From Lachnospiraceae bacterium UBA1759 (GTDB lineage Bacteria; Bacillota; Clostridia; Lachnospirales; Lachnospiraceae): a stretch of 27,655 bases of DNA. The translations under genes and the position numbers were made by a program. Under the pieces are notes generated by a model. It made no database searches. It saw only the letters and a list, made by a program, of their open reading frames with translations, and was not told the origin of the DNA. Positions 15,334 to 22,430 of the stretch are shown piece after piece. The stretch is from positions 1 to 27,655 of the forward strand of contig DCHF01000017.1 of assembly GCA_002315555.1 (NCBI GenBank). The letters run 5' to 3'. Each line of letters opens with the position of its first letter. Within the stretch, counting starts at the first letter, position 1.

Positions 15334-15363
15334 TTGTAACGAAACGCTTTTTCGCAGTATAAA
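15334..15363 (+). promoter_or_regulatory. Promoter of the ECF sigma operon
   Basis: It can be read as sigma-A-type TTGTAA (15334-15339), 18-bp spacer, TATAAA (15358-15363), or as ECF-type TGTAAC (15335-15340), 16 bp, GTAT, resembling SigX/SigW-class promoters. The second reading would imply autoregulation. AAACGCTTTT sits in the spacer at 15342-15351. Confidence 0.55.
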
Positions 15364-15396
15364 CAGTCATAAAACAAAAGAGAGGGGGAGCGGACG

Positions 15397-15906
15397 ATGG
15401 ATCCGATGGATAAAATCTATCAGAAATACGCGCAATACGTGTATAAATATCTGATGTCGATTACCCATAACAGCGATCTTTCGGAAGAATTGACCCAGGA
15501 GACTTTTTATCAGGCTGTAAAAAGCGCCAACCGGTATGACGGCAGCTGTCAGGTGACGACCTGGCTGTGTGCCATCGCAAAGAACCGGTATATGGCTTAT
15601 TTGAAGAAAAATCCCGCGCAGGAATCTTTGGAAGCGATGGACGAAGAATATGGCTATACGGCGGCGAAGGAGTGCGAATCACCTGAGACCCAAACCGTCT
15701 CCAAAGAGAGCCGGCTGCGGGTACTGAAGATGCTGCACAGTATGGACGAACCCTACCGGGAGGTCATTTACCTCCGGCTGATGGAAGACCTGTCCTTCAG
15801 TGATATCGGCGAAGTCATGGGTAAGAGCGAAAACTGGGCTCGAGTTACATTTTTCCGGGGAAAGGAAAAACTGAAAAAGGAGATTGAAAACAATGAAGAA
15901 ATATGA
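15397..15906 (+). CDS. ECF-type RNA polymerase sigma factor
   Basis: A 169-residue protein with sigma region 2 (about 8-70, including the D-L-S-E-E-L-T-Q-E-T-F stretch typical of sigma-70 region 2) and region 4 (about 108-160, with M-D-E-P-Y-R-E-V-I-Y-L-R and the helix-turn-helix F-S-D-I-G-E-V-M-G-K-S). Length and domain content fit the ECF group, which directs transcription in response to envelope or environmental stress. GGGGGAG precedes the start. The downstream gene overlaps it by 14 bp and encodes a zinc-finger membrane anti-sigma factor, the usual arrangement. Confidence 0.93.
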   Translation: MDPMDKIYQKYAQYVYKYLMSITHNSDLSEELTQETFYQAVKSANRYDGSCQVTTWLCAIAKNRYMAYLKKNPAQESLEAMDEEYGYTAAKECESPETQTVSKESRLRVLKMLHSMDEPYREVIYLRLMEDLSFSDIGEVMGKSENWARVTFFRGKEKLKKEIENNEEI

Positions 15907-16927
15907 ACTGCCGTGTGAGATCGTGGATGACATCCTGCCGTCTTACGTGGACGGCCTCACGAATGAAGTTACCAACAAAGCGGTCGATGAACACATCGCC
16001 GGATGTCCGGACTGTCAGAATAAGCTTCGGGCGATGAACGCACCGGACCCGGTACAGCCCGAAGAAGCGAAGAAGGAGATCGATTTCCTGAAAAAGACCC
16101 GCAGAAGAAATATTCTGTTGATCATTGCGGGAGTGTTCCTGACCATCGTCCTTGCGCTTGCCGCGATGATCTATTTCGCGTTTGAAGGAAGCCCGATCCG
16201 GAAGGCACGCTTTACGAAGGAAGCCCGCGCTTATGTTGCGGAGACTTATCCGAACGAGGGGTACACGGTATCGAAAGCAGTCTATGATTTCAAGTGCAAT
16301 ACGTATGTTTGCACCGCATATAAAGAAGGCAGCAAAGACATCAGGTTCCGCGTCTATCCGGATTCCGAAAGCGGAAAAGTCCGCGATGATTATGAGTCCA
16401 GTGTGGGCGGCTTCAGCAACACCATGATCCGCTTGGCGGAAGAATTGGATGCAGCAGCAGATGAGGCTCTTGCGGACCTTCCGTACCGTACCCGCTTGAC
16501 CCTTGCTTCCTTCTATGACTGGGAGGCAGACTATGACCGTATGTATCTGGATATGCCGCTGGACCTCACTGATGTTCCGGCAAAGACCGAGCTGATCCTC
16601 TGGGCGGAGACCTCCGGTTCGGCTCCCACGTATGCGGAAGCGGAAGAGCTCCTCCGCGCGGTAAAGGCTTATGCGGAAGGAAAAGGCTTGCACTTTGACT
16701 ATTATTCACTGTCTCTCGAGTACCCTTATGTTGAAGCGGAGAACGGTGAGCTTGTTCCGACGGATTATTCCTCCATCGTCCATCTGACGGATGTCCCGGC
16801 TGAGATCATCGATGATCCCGCCGCGCTTCATGAATTCGCGCAGGCGGAAGAGGCTGCGGCTATAAGGGAGATCGAGGAGATGGAAAAAGGTAATTTCGGC
16901 AAAGATGCAGCCATTCAGGAACCCTGA
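15893..16927 (+). CDS. Membrane anti-sigma factor with N-terminal zinc-binding domain
   Basis: A 344-residue protein. The N-terminus carries the zinc anti-sigma motif H34-x3-C38-x2-C41 with an upstream Cys8 as likely fourth ligand. One membrane helix spans about 74-97, preceded by R-R-R, so the zinc domain is cytoplasmic and about 245 residues are outside. That outer part is acidic, has two Cys near residues 140-146 and no domain I recognise; it probably senses the signal. ATG 15893 is chosen (AAAGGAG about 10 bp upstream) rather than the TTG at 15884. The 14-bp overlap with the sigma gene favours stoichiometric synthesis. Confidence 0.9.
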   Translation: MKKYELPCEIVDDILPSYVDGLTNEVTNKAVDEHIAGCPDCQNKLRAMNAPDPVQPEEAKKEIDFLKKTRRRNILLIIAGVFLTIVLALAAMIYFAFEGSPIRKARFTKEARAYVAETYPNEGYTVSKAVYDFKCNTYVCTAYKEGSKDIRFRVYPDSESGKVRDDYESSVGGFSNTMIRLAEELDAAADEALADLPYRTRLTLASFYDWEADYDRMYLDMPLDLTDVPAKTELILWAETSGSAPTYAEAEELLRAVKAYAEGKGLHFDYYSLSLEYPYVEAENGELVPTDYSSIVHLTDVPAEIIDDPAALHEFAQAEEAAAIREIEEMEKGNFGKDAAIQEP

Positions 16928-17001
16928 CACACAGAAAAGAGAACGGACCGAAAAGATAAATTAACGGCGGAAGTGCCGGTCATATAAGAAAGGGAAGTAT
17001 C

Positions 17002-17952
17002 ATGAAGAAAAAATTCACCGAGTTTATGGGACTCAGCCAGTACAAGGTGGCGTTTTGCTACGAACTGGCCGGAAAACATTTTCACCTGATCATGGATGAG
17101 GGGGAAGAGGTATCGCTGAATTTCATTGACGGGGAGTGCGTCCAGATCGCCGAAAAGGGACAGCCCTACGTTTTTGAGACCTACGAGTGCCTGAAGGGCG
17201 ATGATACCACCTACCTGGTCCGCGTCATGACCGATGGTGCGACCGGCCCCATCAACCGCTGCTGGATCCTGGATACCGAGCAGAGCCTGGTCACGATGGT
17301 CCGAATCGAAGCCGGCTATGACCCCGAATATCCGAAGATGCATCGCGTGATCCCGCATTTCGGCGCCATCAAGCTTCCGGGCCGCGCACTTCCCAAGATC
17401 CGCCATCATTTCTCGAACCGTATGGTAGGCCACCATATTTACTGGCGCTACAACAACGGCTTCATGCTCCAGCACATTTATCACACTCCGACGGTCGTTC
17501 GTGCCGATATGGGCCCGAACACCTCCTTCGTGGATGAAGACAATCTGTACATGGACATGATTGCTTCCGATGACCCTGCGGTCAGCGCATACGGCCGCGA
17601 GCGCAGAGAGCATTTTGAAAAGTGGAGACCGTCCTACCCCTTCTACGAGGAGCCCTGCTTCCACATCTGGATCAAGGAGAACCTGAACGTATTCTGCTTT
17701 GTGGAAGAGAACGCCAACCGCGTGGACTATGCCCGCACGAGCGGCGGCGCCGGCATTCTGCTTCTGCAGGAGATCGACCGCCTGACCGACGTTGGCCTCA
17801 GCTTCAACCTGAATGAATACTACATGCTTTCCGCGGTGGGCATGGAAGCGCCGGAGGATCAGGTGGATCCGCTGGATACCGCGCCGTCGCCCTTTGATTT
17901 CTCAAAGCTGACCGCCATGCCGACGGTGCCGAAGGAAGTTACGGAAGAATAA
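17002..17952 (+). CDS. MoaF-like protein (tandem lipocalin-like domains)
   Basis: A 316-residue soluble protein made of two similar beta-rich halves. The N-terminal half (about 20-112) has L-A-G-K-x-F, then Y-E-C-L and the W-I-L-D-T-E strand. The C-terminal half (about 140-272) has M-V-G-H-H-I-Y-W-R-Y, Q-H-I-Y-H-T-P, and H-I-W-I-K-E-N followed by a final strand. This layout resembles MoaF N- and C-terminal domains, with some likeness to the phenolic acid decarboxylase calycin fold. In its namesake context MoaF is linked to molybdenum/amine metabolism, but no molybdenum-cofactor gene is present here, so a small-molecule binding or decarboxylating role is open. AAAGGGAAG precedes the start. It follows the anti-sigma gene by 74 bp with no clear terminator. 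Confidence 0.55.
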   Translation: MKKKFTEFMGLSQYKVAFCYELAGKHFHLIMDEGEEVSLNFIDGECVQIAEKGQPYVFETYECLKGDDTTYLVRVMTDGATGPINRCWILDTEQSLVTMVRIEAGYDPEYPKMHRVIPHFGAIKLPGRALPKIRHHFSNRMVGHHIYWRYNNGFMLQHIYHTPTVVRADMGPNTSFVDEDNLYMDMIASDDPAVSAYGRERREHFEKWRPSYPFYEEPCFHIWIKENLNVFCFVEENANRVDYARTSGGAGILLLQEIDRLTDVGLSFNLNEYYMLSAVGMEAPEDQVDPLDTAPSPFDFSKLTAMPTVPKEVTEE

Positions 17953-17973
17953 AAAAGAGTGGAAACACGCTGA

Positions 17974-18008
17974 AAAAGGCCATCCGGACCGGGTCCGGAT
18001 GGCCTTTT
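17974..18008. terminator. Bidirectional terminator between convergent genes
   Basis: A 16-bp perfect stem (17974-17989 with 17993-18008) and 3-nt loop, with A-run on one side and T-run on the other, so it can end both the MoaF-like transcript and the leftward GH39 transcript. Confidence 0.9.
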
Positions 18009-18055
18009 ATTGGATGATCGCAGGAGCCCGGTAGCGGGCCTCTTACCGATGACGA

Positions 18056-19387
18056 TTAGATTGCGGTCAGTTTTACCTGATAACTGGTGAAATCCTTCAG
18101 GGTAAGATAGATCGTGGTCTCTTCAGCGGAGAGAACATCGGAACGCACAAGCTCCAGGTCGCGTGTCTCATCCTGAATGTAGAAGTCCGCGCGATATTTG
18201 CCGGGCAGATTCTTTACCGTGAATTCAACGGGCATCGGTGCAGCGGTCGGGTCATTGTCAAAGTAGCTGAAGAGGACGCCGCCTTCCGCGCCGTTTAAGG
18301 CTGCCGCACCAAAGAGGTGGGCATCGGCCTCCAGAGCATAAGAAGTCTCATATTTGCGGAAGTCTCCGAACATCTTGATGGCGTAGTAAGGCTTCAGAAT
18401 GTCAAGGACATCGGAGGAGAACAGACCGTTCATAGTGCACGGACGGGCATCATAATAGCAGAGCACGTCCACATCCTCATACTGCGAAGCGCAGATGCAG
18501 GAAAGCACAAAGGAGGAGCCCTTCAGGTTCTTTTCGTCGCGTAGGGACTGTTTCCAGACCTCGCCGAGCCAGCCGGAAACGTAGTTCCATTCATTCAGGT
18601 GCTTTTCCGTATCGCCGTAACCGTATTCCGCAAAGATTGCATTGGAATCACGGACGTACCGGACAAAGTCCTCCGGGCAATCGCAGTAGCGGTGGTAGGA
18701 GATGAAGTCCAATTGAATCCCGCGCTTTTGAAACTCGGATAAATAGTAGCGGTCCACCGGTTCATGCATGTTGCAGAAAGCCGGTCCGCCGATCCTGAGT
18801 GCCGGGAAGCAGGATTTCAGATACTTTGCGACGGTTTCAAAAAAGTCCGCGAACTGTGCCTCGGTGCCCTGCCAGCAGGGATTGCTGCCATCGGCGTTCC
18901 GGCAGTCCGGCTCGTTCCAGATCTCCCAGTAACGGATGCCTAAAGTATAACCATCGGCCCATCCTTCGTTATAGTGGCGGATGATGTGCTCGCAGATCCG
19001 GGCCCATTTCAGATAATCCTTCGGGACCAGTGTGCCCTTTTTACGATTGTGTTCGATGGCTGCACCCAAACGATAAACGATCTCGGTACCGACCGCTTCA
19101 AAGGTCCGAAGATATGCATCCGTGGGGGCAAAGTCATACGATGCGGGATCATCCACATCGGCGTCGAAGTCCTTGAAGATGCGGTGAACATCGACGGAGT
19201 CTTCTCCGCCGTAATAACTGCTGAACGCGCTGTCATGCAGCCTTCCGAAGGGGATATTTGCTGCTTTGTAAGCTTCTGCGTTTGAGACGCCGCGCACATT
19301 GTTGACACCGACCGGGCCGTTATTCACGCCGTTCAAAGGCTTTACGGGACCGGTACATTTCGAAAAATCTACGATTACTCTTCCCAT
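18056..19387 (-). CDS. GH39-like beta-xylosidase
   Basis: A 443-residue protein with a TIM-barrel catalytic domain. The acid/base is Glu159 in W-E-I-W-N-E-P-D and the likely nucleophile is Glu266 in H-L-N-E-W-N-Y. Y-H-R-Y around 231-234 precedes the nucleophile strand, and a C-terminal beta domain follows from about 360. These fit GH39 (beta-xylosidase, alpha-iduronidase) in clan A. There is no signal peptide. It is divergent from the MFS/arabinofuranosidase operon, consistent with removing xylosyl units from arabinoxylan fragments. The ribosome site (CAGGAAA) is modest. GH39 membership is likely, but another clan A family is possible. Confidence 0.78.
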   Translation of the reverse strand: MGRVIVDFSKCTGPVKPLNGVNNGPVGVNNVRGVSNAEAYKAANIPFGRLHDSAFSSYYGGEDSVDVHRIFKDFDADVDDPASYDFAPTDAYLRTFEAVGTEIVYRLGAAIEHNRKKGTLVPKDYLKWARICEHIIRHYNEGWADGYTLGIRYWEIWNEPDCRNADGSNPCWQGTEAQFADFFETVAKYLKSCFPALRIGGPAFCNMHEPVDRYYLSEFQKRGIQLDFISYHRYCDCPEDFVRYVRDSNAIFAEYGYGDTEKHLNEWNYVSGWLGEVWKQSLRDEKNLKGSSFVLSCICASQYEDVDVLCYYDARPCTMNGLFSSDVLDILKPYYAIKMFGDFRKYETSYALEADAHLFGAAALNGAEGGVLFSYFDNDPTAAPMPVEFTVKNLPGKYRADFYIQDETRDLELVRSDVLSAEETTIYLTLKDFTSYQVKLTAI

Positions 19388-19559
19388 TGTATTTCCTGCG
19401 ATACTGTCGCAGCCTCCTTGCTGTCTTCAGCATACCCCCCCTATTTGGCAATTGCAACTTCTTTTTATCCGCTTTTGTAAATTCTATTGCATTATAAATG
19501 CATTACTCTATACTTAATTTAGATTAAGATGTCGTAGACCGACAGAATGTGGTGTTTTG
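19388..19559. promoter_or_regulatory. Divergent control region, GH39 gene versus MFS/arabinofuranosidase operon
   Basis: This AT-rich 172-bp gap contains a near-palindrome centred on GCAATTGC (19448-19455, flanked by TTG and CAA), a seven-C run at 19435-19441 and several TATA-like boxes such as TATACT near 19510. No single promoter is convincing on either strand, which suggests activator dependence. The palindrome could be the shared operator. Confidence 0.35.
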
Positions 19560-20846
19560 ATGAATGATCGGTTTATTTCCAATGAATACAAAAGATCGCG
19601 GGCAGCCTATGTGATCCAGTGCACGGCGGAATACTTTGTGTCGATCCTTGTGGCCGATGCCTTTCTTGCTAAGCTCCTAAAGCATATCGGACTCAGTGAT
19701 TCTACGATCGGCGTTATTTCGTCGCTCGCATCGTTTGCGTTCCTGTGCCAGCTTCTTTCCATACCGATGGCCCGCCGTATGAGGCATGTCAAACGGAATG
19801 TGATCCTGTTTGACTCGCTCAGTGTGCTTTTATTCCTTCTGACCTATGCCATTCCGTTGATTCCGGGCATTGGAAAAGCTGCCGGCGTTTTAGCCTTTTT
19901 CTGTATTTCCTTTGGCTTTATCCTGAAATATCTGGTGCTGAATACCTACTTCAAATGGGGAAATTCCTTTGTTGATCCCATGAAACGCGGCCGCTTCTCC
20001 GCGAATAAAGAGATGATCTCTCTGCTGACCGGCATCGGCTTCACTATACTTGTGGGCTTTATCACCGACCGTTATGAGGAAGCCGGTGATCTTCAGGGCG
20101 GATTCTTATTCGTCGCCGTGATCATGTTTGTCCTTGCGGTCGTCAATCTTGTTTCGCTTATTATGATCGGACAGAATGATGAAGCGATCGCCTCCCATGA
20201 GGATCATAAGACCTCGGACGTGATGAAAAACACGGTCGGGATCCCGGCTTTCCGGAATGTGATCATCATGCATACGATGTTTGAAGTGGCACGGTTCTTT
20301 TCTGTGGGATTTATGGGAACGTTCAAGACTCAGGAGCTCCTTTTCACCGTCGGCACGATCCAGATCATCAATATGTGTGGCAGTCTGGCACGGTTTCTTT
20401 TGTCCAGACCCATCGGCCGTTTTTCCGATCGTACATCCTATGCGCGCGGTTACATACTTGGGCTCGCGCTGTTCTGTGCGGCCTTTGCTGCCGGGATGTT
20501 TATCACAGGAAATACGCGGTGGCTGATCGTTGTTTATACGGTCTGTGCCGGAGTTGCGATGGCCGGGATCAATGCAAACTCGTACAATATGACATACAGT
20601 TATGTGAAGGATGAATATTTCGTACAGGCGCAGGCAATCAAGAGCAGTATTGGCGGCGTGGCCGGTTTTTTAGCTTCTCTTCTGGGAAGCAAAGTACTGA
20701 GCAGAATCCAGAATGCCGGCAACCTTGTCTTTGGAAAGACGGTATACGGACAGCAGGTGCTGTGTGGCATTTCTTTTGTTCTTTGTATAGCGGTTCTGAT
20801 CTTTACGGTTCGTGTGGTCGACAAACAGACCGTCATGAAACAGTGA
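19560..20846 (+). CDS. MFS transporter of the arabinofuranosidase operon
   Basis: A 428-residue integral membrane protein with about twelve hydrophobic segments. Between membrane segments 2 and 3 it has a basic loop A-R-R-M-R-H-V-K-R-N (71-80), and the equivalent loop of the second half is R-P-I-G-R-F-S-D-R (283-291). A hydrophilic central loop covers about 205-228. ATG 19560 is used; the ribosome site is poor (GTGGTG), so translation may be weak. It is 32 bp upstream of the GH51 gene and probably brings arabinose-containing oligosaccharides into the cell. Substrate is inferred only from context. Confidence 0.82.
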   Translation: MNDRFISNEYKRSRAAYVIQCTAEYFVSILVADAFLAKLLKHIGLSDSTIGVISSLASFAFLCQLLSIPMARRMRHVKRNVILFDSLSVLLFLLTYAIPLIPGIGKAAGVLAFFCISFGFILKYLVLNTYFKWGNSFVDPMKRGRFSANKEMISLLTGIGFTILVGFITDRYEEAGDLQGGFLFVAVIMFVLAVVNLVSLIMIGQNDEAIASHEDHKTSDVMKNTVGIPAFRNVIIMHTMFEVARFFSVGFMGTFKTQELLFTVGTIQIINMCGSLARFLLSRPIGRFSDRTSYARGYILGLALFCAAFAAGMFITGNTRWLIVVYTVCAGVAMAGINANSYNMTYSYVKDEYFVQAQAIKSSIGGVAGFLASLLGSKVLSRIQNAGNLVFGKTVYGQQVLCGISFVLCIAVLIFTVRVVDKQTVMKQ

Positions 20847-20878
20847 ACAAATACATTATTTGGTAACAGAGGTGAGCG

Positions 20879-22378
20879 ATGATCACATTAAGGGTGACAA
20901 AAGAGCGTACGATCGGACAGCGGGATTTGATGATCTACGGACAGTTTATTGAACACTTTCACAGACAGATCTACGACGGAATCTATGATCCGGGCAATCC
21001 TCTGTCCGATGAGGACGGCTTCCGTACCGATATCATAGAGGCGATGAAACAGATCAAGGTGCCGATCCTGCGATGGCCGGGCGGCTGCTTTGTTTCCTCC
21101 TACCACTGGAAAAAGGCGGTAGGACCGAGCCGCACGCCCTTCTTTGACAAGGCATGGCGTGTGGAGGATCCGAATACCTTCGGAACCGATGAGTATATCA
21201 GGATGTGCCGTAAGATCGGCTGTGCGCCCTATATCTGCACGAATGCCGGAACAGGCACCGCGGAAGAAATGAGTGACTGGGTGGAATACTGCAACCTGGA
21301 AAACGAGGGTGAATTCGCAAAGTGGAGAATTGAGAACGGATTTGAACAGCCGCACAAGGTAAAATACTGGAGTGTGGGTAATGAGAACTACGGATGGTGG
21401 GAGATCGGTGCAAAATCCGCGGAAGAGTGGGGGCTCCTTGTAAAAGAAGCCGCAAAGATGATGAAACATGTGGACCCGGAAGCGGAGCTTTCCGCCGCGG
21501 CGCTTTCCGACATGGACTGGAACATGAATCTTCTTAAGAACTGCGGTCAGTTCCTGGATTGGATCTCCATCCATGAGTATTGGGACATGATGCCGAACGA
21601 GAACAATCCGGCCGATTATGATGCCTGCATGGCGTATACGGACCACATTGACCATCAGGTGGATGAGGTGCGCGGCATATTGCAGGCTATGAAGCTGGAT
21701 AAAAAGATCAAGATCGCCTTTGACGAGTGGAATTTGCGTAGCTGGCATCATCCGAACGTACATACCCTGAAGCAGGGTGTGGGTAAGGAATCCTATGTCA
21801 CTCCGCGCAATTTGAATGATATCAATGCTACGTATACCATGGCGGATGCTGTCTTTACTGCGTGCTTCCTGAATGCCATGAACCGGAACTGCGACATCGT
21901 CGGTATGGCGAATTTCGCGCCGATACTCAATACCCGCGGCTGTATTTACAGTTATCCGAAAGGCATCGTTCTCCGCAGCACTTACCATGTCTTTGACCTG
22001 TATGTGAACGTACTGGGCGATGTAATCGTGGACTCCTGGGTTCCGGAAGACCTGCCGATGCTCGATGTGACCACGAAGGACGGCAAACCGAAGACCGTTC
22101 CCGCCCTGGACCTTCTGGCAACCTCCTATACCGACCGTGAAGGCATGGCCTTCTCCGTTGTGAATAAGGACCCGGAAAATGCGCAGGAAGTGACGCTTTC
22201 CGTACCGGGACTGAAGGGTAAGGCGGTGCTGCACACCATCAATGGCCCGGACAAGGATTCCTATAACGACGTGGACCACACCGAAGTTGTAACGACGGTG
22301 AAGGAAATCGGCGCATTTGACGAGAACATGACGATCACGGTTGAGCCGCATTCGGTGAATGTGGTGGAGATCTGCTGA
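20879..22378 (+). CDS. Alpha-L-arabinofuranosidase (GH51)
   Basis: A 499-residue protein of usual GH51 length. Motifs are Y-G-Q-F-I-E-H-F (20-27), R-W-P-G-G-C (65-70), acid/base Glu169 in V-G-N-E-N-Y-G and nucleophile Glu283 in A-F-D-E-W-N. The C-terminal part (about 385-499) is the beta-sandwich domain of the family. It removes arabinofuranosyl side groups from arabinan or arabinoxylan oligosaccharides by a retaining mechanism, in the cytoplasm since there is no signal peptide. AGAGGTGA precedes the start. It is co-transcribed with the upstream MFS gene and the downstream glycyl radical enzyme (52 bp gap, no terminator). Confidence 0.93.
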   Translation: MITLRVTKERTIGQRDLMIYGQFIEHFHRQIYDGIYDPGNPLSDEDGFRTDIIEAMKQIKVPILRWPGGCFVSSYHWKKAVGPSRTPFFDKAWRVEDPNTFGTDEYIRMCRKIGCAPYICTNAGTGTAEEMSDWVEYCNLENEGEFAKWRIENGFEQPHKVKYWSVGNENYGWWEIGAKSAEEWGLLVKEAAKMMKHVDPEAELSAAALSDMDWNMNLLKNCGQFLDWISIHEYWDMMPNENNPADYDACMAYTDHIDHQVDEVRGILQAMKLDKKIKIAFDEWNLRSWHHPNVHTLKQGVGKESYVTPRNLNDINATYTMADAVFTACFLNAMNRNCDIVGMANFAPILNTRGCIYSYPKGIVLRSTYHVFDLYVNVLGDVIVDSWVPEDLPMLDVTTKDGKPKTVPALDLLATSYTDREGMAFSVVNKDPENAQEVTLSVPGLKGKAVLHTINGPDKDSYNDVDHTEVVTTVKEIGAFDENMTITVEPHSVNVVEIC

Positions 22379-22430
22379 GTGAAGCATTGGGCGAATATTA
22401 CGATTTGACTGATAAAAAGGAGGCTTGCAT

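Noticed and set aside
20888..22387. Minus-strand 499-codon open frame opposite the arabinofuranosidase gene
   Set aside because: Antisense shadow with His/Arg-rich composition and no ribosome site.
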